From the NCBI RefSeq assembly GCF_004339575.1, contig NZ_SMFV01000006.1, positions 1 to 64,000 on the forward strand: 64,000 nt of DNA. The letters run 5' to 3'. This DNA comes from Phorcysia thermohydrogeniphila (GTDB lineage Bacteria > Aquificota > Aquificia > Desulfurobacteriales > Desulfurobacteriaceae). Shown one piece after another: positions 15,167 to 23,780 of the stretch. The position numbers and the translations under genes are program-made. The number at the start of each line of letters is the position of its first letter. Position 1 is the stretch's first letter. The notes under the pieces were generated by a model. That model ran no database searches. It was given only the letters and a program-made list of their open reading frames with translations, and had not been told where the DNA came from.

Positions 15167-17140
15167 CTAAACCTCAATCACCAAGTTCCTAAACTCATCA
15201 ACGAAGGCCTTAGCAAAGGGAGGGATAACTACGGTAGAGCTGTACTCAACGATTATTGCAGCTCCGTCTATCCTGTTACCGGGAAGGAGTTTTTCTCTGT
15301 CGTAAACGGGGGTGTCAAGCCACCTTCCTTCAAAGTGGACTTTTTTGACTTCAAGGAGAGCTCCCTCCGGTATCCTCTCTGAGAAGGTCTCAGCCCTCTT
15401 AATTTCAGGCTTTTCCGTTTCTCCTATCGCTCTTACCCTCACGTTTACAAGTTCTATTGGTCTACCCCTGTGGGCGTAACCGTAGAGCCTTTCGTGCTCC
15501 CTGTGGAAAGTTTCCACAAAGTTATCGCTAAAGGGGACTGTAATTTCAAATGACTGTCCCTTGTAACGTAGGTCAACGTATCTTTCTAACTTCTGTTTTT
15601 CTTCCGGAATTCCTTCTACGTTTAGTTCTTCTCTGGCTTTTTCTTCAAGGACTTTAAAGAACTTCTCAAGATTCTCCTTTTTAAAGGCTTTTCCGGAGAG
15701 CATGACTGTGAGGGAGTAGTCCCTTACTATGTCTGAAAGAACCATTCCGAGGGCTGAGAGAGTTCCGGGATTGGAAGGAACAATTACCCTTGGAATTCCA
15801 AGGAGTGCTGCTAAGTATGCAGCGTGGAGCCCTCCAGCTCCTCCAAAGGAAAAGAGGGAAAAGTCCTTCGGGTCGTATCCCCTTTCAATAGAGATAGCCC
15901 TTATAGCTTTTTCCATTTTTGTGTTTGCTACTTCCAGAATACCTTCTGCAAGCTCCAGCGGTGTAAGCTTTAGCTTCCTTGCCATTTCCTCAAAGAAGGG
16001 AAGGAGCTTCTTATCGTTCAGTTTCATCTTACCGCCAAGGAAGCGGTGAGGAATGAGGCGTCCGAGGAAGAGGTTAGCGTCGGTTATCGTTATTCTGTCT
16101 CCTCCCCTGTCGTAGCATATCGGACCGGGGTCAGCTCCGGCGCTTTCAGGGCCAACGGTGAGAGCTCCGCCTGCGTCAACCCTCGCTATTGAACCTCCAC
16201 CAGCTCCAACGGTGTGAATGTCTATTACGGGAACTTTTATGGGATAGCCTTCTATTTTTGCCTCAGTCGTAACTATCGGCCTACCGTCTATGAGTGAAAC
16301 GTCGGTTGACGTTCCTCCCATATCAAAGGTTATGAGCTTTTCATACCCTGCAAGTTTTCCTATCTTCCACGCCCCAGCCACGCCGCCGGCAGGCCCAGAG
16401 AGAATAGTTCTAACCGGCTGTTCCATTACCGTTTCGGCAGAGATAACCCCACCGTTTGACTGCATTATCCGGAACTTGTCTTTTTTCCCGAGGTTTTCTT
16501 TTAAGAAAGAAACGTAACTTTTCATTTTTGGCATGACAAAGGCGTTTATGACCGTTGTAGAAGCCCTTTCATATTCCCTGAATTCTGGAACTATTCTGCT
16601 TGAGATAGAAACGAAAAAGCCCTTCTCTTTTAAGACTTTCTCTACTAACTCTTCGTGCTCTGGATTTAAGAAGGAAAAGAGAAATGAAACGGCAACAGAC
16701 TCTACGCCCTTTTCCTTTAGCTCTTCTGAAAGTTTTTCAACTTCCTCTAACTCAAGCTCCTGAACTATCTCCCCTTTAGCCGAAACCCTGCAGTTAAGTC
16801 CGAAGGAGAGCTCTGAAGGAACGAGAGGAGGTCTTTTCCTGTAGTGGAGGTTGTAGAGCTCCTCCCTGTTCTGCCTGCCTATGATGAGAATATCCTCAAA
16901 GCCCTTGTTTGTTACAAAGGCCGTTTTAGCTCCTTTCTTCTCAAGGACGGCGTTTGTTGCAACGGTCGTTCCGTGAACGATGTTTTTCTCCTCTTCACCG
17001 GCTATTATCTTTAATCCTTTAAGGACTGCCCTTGCCGGATTATCCGGGGTTGAAAGAACCTTTAAGACTCCCCACTCCTTTCCCTTCTTATAGACGAAAT
17101 CTGTAAACGTTCCTCCAGTATCAACGCCGATTATAACCAT
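15167..17140 (-). CDS. hyuA: hydantoinase/oxoprolinase family protein, A subunit
   Basis: A 657-residue ASKHA-fold ATP-binding subunit, partner of HyuB. It opens with GVDTGGTFTDFVYKKG (phosphate loop), then HGTTVATNAVLEKKGAKTA, SGPAGGVAGAW, TFDMGGTSTDVSLI (second phosphate motif), HTVGAGGGSIARVDAGGAL and FSFGGAGGLHAAYLA, all characteristic. The length is normal. The ATG follows GAGGAG. It lies 27 bp downstream of arsC on the same strand. hyuB is 2.1 kb downstream, separated by two unrelated genes. Confidence 0.93.
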   Translation of the reverse strand: MVIIGVDTGGTFTDFVYKKGKEWGVLKVLSTPDNPARAVLKGLKIIAGEEEKNIVHGTTVATNAVLEKKGAKTAFVTNKGFEDILIIGRQNREELYNLHYRKRPPLVPSELSFGLNCRVSAKGEIVQELELEEVEKLSEELKEKGVESVAVSFLFSFLNPEHEELVEKVLKEKGFFVSISSRIVPEFREYERASTTVINAFVMPKMKSYVSFLKENLGKKDKFRIMQSNGGVISAETVMEQPVRTILSGPAGGVAGAWKIGKLAGYEKLITFDMGGTSTDVSLIDGRPIVTTEAKIEGYPIKVPVIDIHTVGAGGGSIARVDAGGALTVGPESAGADPGPICYDRGGDRITITDANLFLGRLIPHRFLGGKMKLNDKKLLPFFEEMARKLKLTPLELAEGILEVANTKMEKAIRAISIERGYDPKDFSLFSFGGAGGLHAAYLAALLGIPRVIVPSNPGTLSALGMVLSDIVRDYSLTVMLSGKAFKKENLEKFFKVLEEKAREELNVEGIPEEKQKLERYVDLRYKGQSFEITVPFSDNFVETFHREHERLYGYAHRGRPIELVNVRVRAIGETEKPEIKRAETFSERIPEGALLEVKKVHFEGRWLDTPVYDREKLLPGNRIDGAAIIVEYSSTVVIPPFAKAFVDEFRNLVIEV

Positions 17141-17167
17141 ACCGGACTCCTCAGGGCTTAGTGAACT

Positions 17168-17596
17168 TTACAGTTGTTCCAGCAAATTCTTAACTTTCTC
17201 TTCTATCTCGTCTCTCACTACCCGAAAAGCCTTTAGCCTTTCTTCTTTTTCTCCTTGAACCTTTGCAGGGTCTGGTAGTCCCCAGTGGATAACTTTTGCT
17301 CCGTCAACCACAGGACAGCTTTCGGCAGCGTCGCCACAGAGGGTAACCACAACGTTAAGGAAGTCAAAGGGGATATCCTCTAAGGACTTTGACTTCTGGT
17401 GGCTGATGTCTATGCCCCTTTCTTCCATTACCTTTACTGCCAACGGGTGAACGTAACCGGAAGGGTTTGAGCCTGCAGAGAAGACCTCTACCTTTTTACC
17501 AAACTTATCGGCGTAGTAACGGGCAAAACCTTCTGCCATTTGGCTTCTGGCTGAGTTTCCCGTGCAGATGAATCCGACCTTTAACGACTTTCCCAA
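17168..17596 (-). CDS. arsC: arsenate reductase, low-molecular-weight phosphatase type
   Basis: A 142-residue protein expected to reduce arsenate to arsenite using thioredoxin. The phosphatase-like P-loop is ICTGNSARSQMAEGFA with the nucleophilic Cys and Arg of CX5R. The further pair in VTLCGDAAESCPV supplies the second and third cysteines of the pI258-type redox relay, and GLPDPAK carries the acid residue. The start is a TTG (AAGGTAG upstream). No arsB or arsR is next to it. The neighbour upstream is an iron-sulphur protein. Confidence 0.9.
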   Translation of the reverse strand: MGKSLKVGFICTGNSARSQMAEGFARYYADKFGKKVEVFSAGSNPSGYVHPLAVKVMEERGIDISHQKSKSLEDIPFDFLNVVVTLCGDAAESCPVVDGAKVIHWGLPDPAKVQGEKEERLKAFRVVRDEIEEKVKNLLEQL

Positions 17597-17606
17597 CTTT
17601 ACTACC

Positions 17607-18023
17607 TTAAAACTCGGCAGAGTATATGATTCTTAAGGGGCAGGCAGGTATGCAGTGGCCACAGCCGACACACTTATCCTTATCAAATTCAACTCTAAAG
17701 GTTTTCTTGTCTAAGTAAAAGGCGTTTGTCGGACAGGGGGCTATACAAGCGCCACAGTGAACACACTTTTCGTCTTCCCTGAAAATATCAAGCTCTAAGG
17801 GCTTTACCTTTATTTTGAGACTTCTTAAGAACCTGATGGCGTCTCCGAGCTTCTTCCTGTCTCCCCTCAGCTCAATAACGGCAGAACCTTCCATACGGGG
17901 GAGTATCTCTGCCCTGAGTATGTTTACTATCAGGTCGTAGTCTTTGACGAGCTTGTAGATTACCGGCTTATCCCACGTCTCCTTCGGGAAGTGCAGAACG
18001 AGCCTTGTGGAAGTCTCTTTCAA
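17607..18023 (-). CDS. NIL-domain ferredoxin-like protein
   Basis: About 138 residues. The N-terminal half (TRLVLHFPKET, DYDLIVNILRAEILPRMEG) is a NIL domain, an ACT-like ligand-binding fold. The C-terminal half has two 4Fe-4S motifs, CVHCGACIAPCP and CVGCGHCIPACP. Proteins with this architecture have been linked to homocysteine/methionine synthesis in anaerobes; that link is from the family and not shown here. I favour the TTG at 18023 (AAGGAG seven bases upstream) over a GTG at 18032 whose ribosome site would touch the start codon. Confidence 0.85.
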   Translation of the reverse strand: MKETSTRLVLHFPKETWDKPVIYKLVKDYDLIVNILRAEILPRMEGSAVIELRGDRKKLGDAIRFLRSLKIKVKPLELDIFREDEKCVHCGACIAPCPTNAFYLDKKTFRVEFDKDKCVGCGHCIPACPLRIIYSAEF

Positions 18024-18133
18024 TCTATCCACTCCTTAGGTTTATTTGCTCAAGGTATGAGAACCTCCAGAGCTCCTGGCTCATCGTAACTATATAAAGT
18101 AACTTCAAAGGAGGGATATTGCAAACTTCCTGC

Positions 18134-18583
18134 TTAACTTTTAACTATCTGGACAGGAATCCTTCTCCTAACAAAGACCTTTACAAAGTTCTGGAACTTT
18201 CCTGCCAGACCTTCCTCTCTGGAGATGAGGGCAAAGAGTAAGTCCTCGTCCTTCTTAACTCTAAAGAAGAAACTGTAGGAGTAGATTTTCCACGTCTTTT
18301 TATAGCCTGCAGCTGCAGCTTCTACCTTTTTCCAATCCAACCTTCTAACGACTTCTCCTTTTAAGTTCAGAACCTTAATCTCCTTAGGGGTTAAAAGGAG
18401 CTGATAGTTCCTGTAGATTGGCCTTGACTGCCAGAGGACAACCCCTGCAAAACCTAAGGAAAGGGCAATAAGTATCCACTTGAAGAAGCTGTCTATGAAG
18501 AGAGCTCCAACAAAAACTATGAGGTTAAGAACGAGAGGAATCACAACAAAGGCCAAATCCTGCTTAACCCTGAACTCTTTCAT
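18134..18583 (-). CDS. membrane protein with PH-like domain
   Basis: A 149-residue protein with two adjacent membrane helices at about residues 10-50 (FVVIPLVLNLIVFVGALF; WILIALSLGFAGVVLW). After it comes a soluble part with the strand pattern of bacterial PH-like (bPH) domains: YQLLLTPKEIKVLNLKGEVV, RLDWKKVEAA, SFFFRVKKDED. The function is unknown. The ATG has GGGG upstream and lies 10 bp after nadA; they are probably co-transcribed. Confidence 0.7.
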   Translation of the reverse strand: MKEFRVKQDLAFVVIPLVLNLIVFVGALFIDSFFKWILIALSLGFAGVVLWQSRPIYRNYQLLLTPKEIKVLNLKGEVVRRLDWKKVEAAAAGYKKTWKIYSYSFFFRVKKDEDLLFALISREEGLAGKFQNFVKVFVRRRIPVQIVKS

Positions 18584-18593
18584 TTTTTCCCCT

Positions 18594-19499
18594 TTAACTT
18601 ACTTCAAGCATTCTCTCTATTGCTGTGCGTGCTTTGTCGGCAACTTCTTCGGGAACAGTTATCTCAAACTGTTCAGTTTCTAAACACTTGAGAAGTCTCT
18701 CAACGGTTATCATCTTCATCTGGTCGCAGGTAAACTCACTGTAAGCCGGGATAAACTCAACGTCCGGACGCACCTTTTTAAGCTGGTGAATTATCCCCCT
18801 TTCAGTTCCAACTATTACCTTTTTGGCAGTTGTCTCTTTAACGAACTTAACGATTTTTGACGTGCTACCGACAAAGTCGGCCATATCCCTGACTTCTTTC
18901 CTACACTCTGGATGAGCTACAAAGACAGCGTCCGGATTTTCCTTCTTTCTACGTTCTGCCTCTTCAGGCGTTAACTTCTGGTGAACGGGACAGTACCCGT
19001 CCCAGAGTTTAATCTCCTTCCCTTTTACCTTCTCTGCTATATAACTTCCAAGGTTTTTATCGGGAACGAAGAGAATCTTATCCGACTCAACGGCCTCAAT
19101 AACCTTAACGGCATTTGCAGAGGTACAGCAGATATCTGAAACGGCCTTAACGTCGGCAGAGCTGTTTACGTAGGTAACAACAACGTAGTCTGGGTTCTTC
19201 TCCTTAAACTCCTTAATTTCTTCTGCAATGGCCATGTCTGCCATGAGGCATCCGGCCTTGTAGTAGGGAATGAGAACCTTCCTCTCTGGGTTAAGAATCT
19301 TTGCCGTTTCGGCCATAAAGTAAACGCCACAGAGGACGATGATATCGCAGTCTACTTCCCTTGCCTTCCTTGCAAGCTCTAAGGAGTCCCCTACAAAGTC
19401 GGCTACGTCCTGTATTGCACCGTCAACGTAGTAGTGAGCCAAGATAACAGCGTTCTTGGACTCTTTAAGCTCCTTTATCCTCTCCAGCACTTTCTCCAT
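18594..19499 (-). CDS. nadA: quinolinate synthase A
   Basis: A 301-residue iron-sulphur enzyme that condenses iminoaspartate with dihydroxyacetone phosphate to quinolinate in NAD synthesis. Seen motifs are AHYYVDGAIQDVADFVGDS, LCGVYFMAETAKIL, DICCTSANA and AHPECRKEVRDMADFVGSTS, which include the cluster-binding cysteines. The ATG at 19499 lies 4 bp after the guaA stop, with GGGAG in the guaA tail as ribosome site. An in-frame start 18 bp earlier would overlap guaA and is less likely. Confidence 0.95.
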   Translation of the reverse strand: MEKVLERIKELKESKNAVILAHYYVDGAIQDVADFVGDSLELARKAREVDCDIIVLCGVYFMAETAKILNPERKVLIPYYKAGCLMADMAIAEEIKEFKEKNPDYVVVTYVNSSADVKAVSDICCTSANAVKVIEAVESDKILFVPDKNLGSYIAEKVKGKEIKLWDGYCPVHQKLTPEEAERRKKENPDAVFVAHPECRKEVRDMADFVGSTSKIVKFVKETTAKKVIVGTERGIIHQLKKVRPDVEFIPAYSEFTCDQMKMITVERLLKCLETEQFEITVPEEVADKARTAIERMLEVS

Positions 19500-19503
19500 T
19501 ATC

Positions 19504-21057
19504 CTACTCCCACTCAATTGTTCCCGGAGGTTTTGAGGTGATGTCGTAAACCACCCTGTTTACGCCTTCTACCTCGTTTATTATCCTATTTGATATCCTC
19601 TCTAAGAGCTCGTAGGGAAGCTTAACCCAGTCGGCCGTCATTCCGTCTACACTTTCAACAGCTCTTATTGCAATAACGTAGTCGTAAGTTCTCTCATCTC
19701 CCATAACACCAACCGTCTGTATGGGAAGGAAAACTGCAAAGGACTGCCAAATTTTATCGTAGAGGCCTGCCTTCTTTATCTCTTCAAGGACTATGGCGTC
19801 GGCGTCCCTTAAAATCCTTAAGTACTCAGACTTTACCTCCCCGATGATTCTAATGGCAAGTCCGGGGCCGGGGAATGGCTGTCTCTTTATGATTTCCTCA
19901 GGAAGTCCAAGCTGTCTTCCGAGTTCCCTTACCTCGTCCTTAAAGAGCTCCCTAAGTGGCTCAATCAGCTTAAAGTTGAGCTTTTCGGGTAGTCCCCCTA
20001 CGTTGTGGTGGGACTTGATAGTGGCGGAAGGCCCTTTAACTGAAACGCTCTCAATAACGTCGGGGTAGAGAGTCCCCTGTGCTAAGAACTCGGCATTTGG
20101 TATTTCTTTTGCAGCCTTTTCAAAGACCTCAATGAAGGTATGGCCAATTATCTTTCTCTTTTTCTCGGGGTCAACAACACCCTTTAGTCTCTCAAGGAAG
20201 AGGTCACTTGCATCTACAACCCTAAAGTTTTTCATGTTGAACTTTTCTTTGAATGTCCTCTCAACGGACTCCCTCTCTCCTTTCCTTAAAAGACCAGTGT
20301 CAACGAAGATTGGGTACAGCTGGTCTCCTATTGCCCTGTGAAGGAGGGCAGCAACGACTGAAGAATCAACACCACCGGAGAGGGCACATATAACGTTTTT
20401 ATCGCCAACGGTTTCCCTTATCTTCTCTACTTCGTACTCAATGAAGTTTTCCATAGTCCATAAAGGCTCACAGCCACAGATTACCTTTGCAAAGTTCTCA
20501 AGAACCTTATCTCCAAACTGGGAGTGCTTTACCTCTGGGTGGAACTGGACGCCGTAAATTGGTTTTTCCTTGTGTCTTACAGCTGCAAAAGGAGCATTTT
20601 CCGTTTTTGCTATGGGCTCAAAACCTTCTGGGACTTCAAGGACTCTGTCGGCGTGGCTCATCCAGACGACAAACTTTTCTGGAAGCCCTTTAAAGAGGTC
20701 TGAAGAATCAAGAACTTGTAACTCTGCCCTTCCGTACTCGTGCTTTTCAGCCCTTACTACCTTGCCCCCAAAGAGGTGGGTTATAAGCTGCATTCCGTAG
20801 CAAATTCCGAGAACCGGAACGCCAAGCTCAAAGATTTCTTTGCTTACCTTGGGAGCTCCCTCCTCATAAACGCTTGCAGGGCCTCCAGAAAGGATTATTC
20901 CCTTTGGGTTGAACTCCTTTATATTTTCAATGGAAGTGTTAAAGGGGTGTATCTCACAGTATATATTCTTTTCCCTTAGCCTTCTGGCTATGAGCTGTGT
21001 GTACTGTGAGCCAAAGTCCAGAATTAGAACTTTACTCTCGTGAATGTCCCTCACCAT
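19504..21057 (-). CDS. guaA: GMP synthase (glutamine-hydrolysing)
   Basis: A 517-residue enzyme converting XMP to GMP. The N-terminal class I glutamine amidotransferase shows the catalytic Cys in [11 protein letters not shown] and the His-Glu in [11 protein letters not shown]. The ATP pyrophosphatase loop is [16 protein letters not shown]. The dimerisation domain ends in the canonical KPPGTIEWE. The ATG has GGAG at 6 bases. A 30-residue membrane-protein ORF lies 16 bp upstream and nadA 4 bp downstream, which suggests one leftward operon. Confidence 0.97.
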   Translation of the reverse strand: MVRDIHESKVLILDFGSQYTQLIARRLREKNIYCEIHPFNTSIENIKEFNPKGIILSGGPASVYEEGAPKVSKEIFELGVPVLGICYGMQLITHLFGGKVVRAEKHEYGRAELQVLDSSDLFKGLPEKFVVWMSHADRVLEVPEGFEPIAKTENAPFAAVRHKEKPIYGVQFHPEVKHSQFGDKVLENFAKVICGCEPLWTMENFIEYEVEKIRETVGDKNVICALSGGVDSSVVAALLHRAIGDQLYPIFVDTGLLRKGERESVERTFKEKFNMKNFRVVDASDLFLERLKGVVDPEKKRKIIGHTFIEVFEKAAKEIPNAEFLAQGTLYPDVIESVSVKGPSATIKSHHNVGGLPEKLNFKLIEPLRELFKDEVRELGRQLGLPEEIIKRQPFPGPGLAIRIIGEVKSEYLRILRDADAIVLEEIKKAGLYDKIWQSFAVFLPIQTVGVMGDERTYDYVIAIRAVESVDGMTADWVKLPYELLERISNRIINEVEGVNRVVYDITSKPPGTIEWE

Positions 21058-21073
21058 GGAAATCTCCTACCAA

Positions 21074-21166
21074 TTAAAGTTTCTTCAGGACAAAGTAGAG
21101 GAAAACCAAAGAGCCTACAAGCCCTACTGTAAACACCGCTATCAGCTGTAGAAGCTTAGCATCCAT
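21074..21166 (-). CDS. 30-residue single-helix membrane protein
   Basis: A short ORF starting MDAKLLQLIAVFTVGL, with one hydrophobic helix of about 20 residues and a VLKKL end whose lysines would stay in the cytoplasm (positive-inside). The ATG at 21166 is preceded by AAGGGA at a suitable distance, and the stop is 16 bp before the guaA start. I do not know the family. Support is the reading frame, ribosome site, membrane pattern and position at the head of the guaA-nadA run. Confidence 0.55.
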   Translation of the reverse strand: MDAKLLQLIAVFTVGLVGSLVFLYFVLKKL

Positions 21167-21330
21167 AAAGTTTCCCTTGAAAAGGTTGAAGGTATTTTAC
21201 AGGAAAAATATGCGAGAAACCTCCTATTTCAAAGGAAAGATAAATAAGCACAACAAAGGCCAACACAGTTGACAAAAATCAATGTCAGAAGGTAGGAGCA
21301 ATAAGAAAATTAAACTTTCAGGAGGGAACG

Positions 21331-22605
21331 GTGAAACTATCCACTCTCGCTGTAGTCCTTTTTTTTCTCTTTAGTTCTGCAAAGGCCATTACACTAAAAG
21401 AGGCAGAGGAGCTCGCAGTTAAAAACTACCCACAGCTTGAAGCCCTCAGCCTTAAATCGGAAGGTTTAAAGAAAAGAGCTCTCTCTACGAAACTCTTCCG
21501 CCTTGGAGAGGTTAACCTCATTTTAGACCTTCGCCACTTTGATAAGGAGTACCTCTTAGTCCCAATGTCCTCTATTCCGTTGCCCTTAAACCGGCCTCCC
21601 TTTGACAGGGACAAGCTCTCTTGGGGAATAGACTACTCCATTCCTCTATACCTCGGAGGAAATACGGCAAGACAGGTAAAGGTACTAAAGCTAAGGTCTG
21701 AAATTCTTGAAAACCTTAAAGAGTCTACAAAGTGGCAACTTAAGTTCAACGTGGACTCCGTCTTTTTAAGCTATCTTGCCCTTGATGAGGTGGAGAGAGC
21801 TCTCAAAGACTACAGGAAAAGCCTTGAGAGGCTAAAAGAGAGCATTGAGGCCGGAATCTCTGCAGGAAAGTTTGCAAAGGTTGACCTTTTAAAGGTGACT
21901 TCCCAGATAAAGAGCACAGAGGCAAGGATAGACGAGGTTAGGGCTAAAAAAGAGTCTTTAAAGACTGCTCTTGAAATCCTCATCGGTAAAGAGGTGGAAA
22001 CCGTTGAAGCCTATGAAGTCTCCTACGCTCCGGTGGAACTCTCCTTAAACGAGCTATACAGAAAGCTCGTCAAAAACAACAGCCTCTTAAAGGCAAAGGA
22101 AAAGGAAGTAAGGGTATCCGAGAGGGAGAAGGAGATTGAGGAAGGAAAGTTTGGCCTGAAAGTTAAGGCCGAAATTTTTTACACCAGAAACTACGGGTTT
22201 AACTCCTCAGAGAACGAGGGCTACGGCTACGCAGGCGTTACCCTTTCCTACCCGGTCTTTGAGTTCGGGAGGAAGAGGTTAAGCGTTCTAAGTGCAAAAC
22301 TTCAAAAACTTGCAAGGATAAAGGAGCTTGAGACGGAGAAGTTAAAGCTAAAGAAAGAGCTCTCTGAAAGCCTTTCAGACTTAAGGGCGATTCAGTCAAA
22401 GATAGGAGCTCTTAAGGAGAAGCTAAAACTTGCTGAAGAGGTTGAGAGGATAGAGGAGCTAAAGTACAAAAGTGGCAAAGGGGATATTAACCACCTCCTC
22501 CTTGCAAAGTCTGAAAGGTTTTTAACAGAGGCTGAGCTAAAAGAGGCCTACTACAGGTGGGAGATTGCAAGGAGAAGAATCAGAGCTCTCCTGGAGGAAA
22601 AATGA
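21331..22605 (+). CDS. TolC-family outer-membrane efflux protein
   Basis: A 424-residue protein with an N-terminal signal peptide (MKLSTLAVVLFFLFSSAKA). The following two repeats of long amphipathic helices and strands are typical of TolC-like trimers that form the outer-membrane channel of tripartite pumps. The region FGLKVKAEIFYTRNYGF and YAGVTLSYPVFEFG matches the strand segments. It has a GTG start after GGAGGG. The stop overlaps the start of the adaptor gene (ATGA), so the three pump genes form one operon. Confidence 0.9.
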   Translation: MKLSTLAVVLFFLFSSAKAITLKEAEELAVKNYPQLEALSLKSEGLKKRALSTKLFRLGEVNLILDLRHFDKEYLLVPMSSIPLPLNRPPFDRDKLSWGIDYSIPLYLGGNTARQVKVLKLRSEILENLKESTKWQLKFNVDSVFLSYLALDEVERALKDYRKSLERLKESIEAGISAGKFAKVDLLKVTSQIKSTEARIDEVRAKKESLKTALEILIGKEVETVEAYEVSYAPVELSLNELYRKLVKNNSLLKAKEKEVRVSEREKEIEEGKFGLKVKAEIFYTRNYGFNSSENEGYGYAGVTLSYPVFEFGRKRLSVLSAKLQKLARIKELETEKLKLKKELSESLSDLRAIQSKIGALKEKLKLAEEVERIEELKYKSGKGDINHLLLAKSERFLTEAELKEAYYRWEIARRRIRALLEEK

Positions 22606-23780
22606 AAAGCAAAAGGGCTTGGATAATCTTTGGACTGATTCTTGTAGTCAGCGTAATCGTAGGGGTTAAGGCAGTAAAGAAGAGAAAACTTGAAATGGCA
22701 AAGACTCCACCTCCAAAAACCTACCCCATACCGGTTAACTACTCGGTTGTCAGTGAAGGAGAGTTAAGGAAAACCTTTAAATACGTCGGAACTGTAAAGC
22801 CCTACAGGGACGCAAGTATATCAACAAAAATCTCAGGAACAGTCCTACGGGTTTACAAGTCAGAAGGAGAATCCTTTAAAAAGGGAGAGCTCCTTCTAAA
22901 AATTGACGACTCAGAGATAAGGAAGGAGATAGGAGCTCTTGAAAGGGAGATAGAGGCAAGCGAGAAGGCACTTTCGGCACTAAGGGCAGAGCTCACATCT
23001 TCAAAAGTCCTCTTAAAGAACGCAAAGGAAAACTATGAGAGGGAAAAGTTCCTCTACGAAAAGGGTGCAGTTCCAAAAGTTTCACTTGAAGAGGCAGAAA
23101 ACAGATTAGCTCTGGCAGAGTCAAAGGTTAAGTCCTTAAAGGCAAAGATAGAGGAAACGGAACTTAAAAAAGAAGCCCTAAAGGAAAGAAGAGAAGCCCT
23201 GTTATCAAGGCTTAAGTACACAGAGATAAGAGCTCCTCAAGACGGCGTAGTATCAGGGTTATTTGTCCACGAGGGAGATACGGCACTCCCCGGAAAGCCG
23301 TTAATGAAGGTGATTTACCCTCAGTTTGGGATGAGGGTTCTCTTAAACGTCCCCCCAGAAGAGGCAAAGGAGATACCTGTCGGAAGTCCGGTTAAGTTAA
23401 ACGGCCTATCGGTCGGAAAGGTTGTGAAAGTCTATCCGGCTACAGAGAACTCCCTCTACGTTTTAGAGGTAAAGGTTGAAGGTGGAAACTTTAAGGCAGG
23501 AGAAAGGGTTATAGCCGAAGTAAATGGAAGGAGTTTCAGAGGAAAAATTGTCCCCGTCAGCTCCATCCTACACCTTAAGGACGGCGACTACGTCCTTGCA
23601 ATTGAGAACGGAAACAGAGTAAAGCCGGTAAATGTAAAAGTTTTGAAGGTGGTTGAGGGGAGAGCTCTCATCTCCTCCGACATTCCCGTCGGCACGAAAG
23701 TTGTAACTGGAAGGGAGAGTAAGCTCCTTGAAGTTTACAGGAGAGGAGTTGTTCTACCTGTGGAGGTCATCAATGAATAG
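22602..23780 (+). CDS. RND efflux periplasmic adaptor (HlyD/MFP family)
   Basis: A 392-residue membrane-fusion protein. It has an N-terminal anchor helix (AWIIFGLILVVSVIVGVKAV), a lipoyl half-motif (SISTKISGTVLRVYKSEGES), a long alpha hairpin at about 105-205, the second lipoyl half (TEIRAPQDGVVSGLFVHEGD), then beta-barrel and membrane-proximal domains. It links the inner-membrane pump with the TolC protein. The ATG at 22602 overlaps the tolC-like stop by 4 bp, with GGAGG upstream. The 3' end overlaps the pump gene by 8 bp. Confidence 0.92.
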   Translation: MKSKRAWIIFGLILVVSVIVGVKAVKKRKLEMAKTPPPKTYPIPVNYSVVSEGELRKTFKYVGTVKPYRDASISTKISGTVLRVYKSEGESFKKGELLLKIDDSEIRKEIGALEREIEASEKALSALRAELTSSKVLLKNAKENYEREKFLYEKGAVPKVSLEEAENRLALAESKVKSLKAKIEETELKKEALKERREALLSRLKYTEIRAPQDGVVSGLFVHEGDTALPGKPLMKVIYPQFGMRVLLNVPPEEAKEIPVGSPVKLNGLSVGKVVKVYPATENSLYVLEVKVEGGNFKAGERVIAEVNGRSFRGKIVPVSSILHLKDGDYVLAIENGNRVKPVNVKVLKVVEGRALISSDIPVGTKVVTGRESKLLEVYRRGVVLPVEVINE

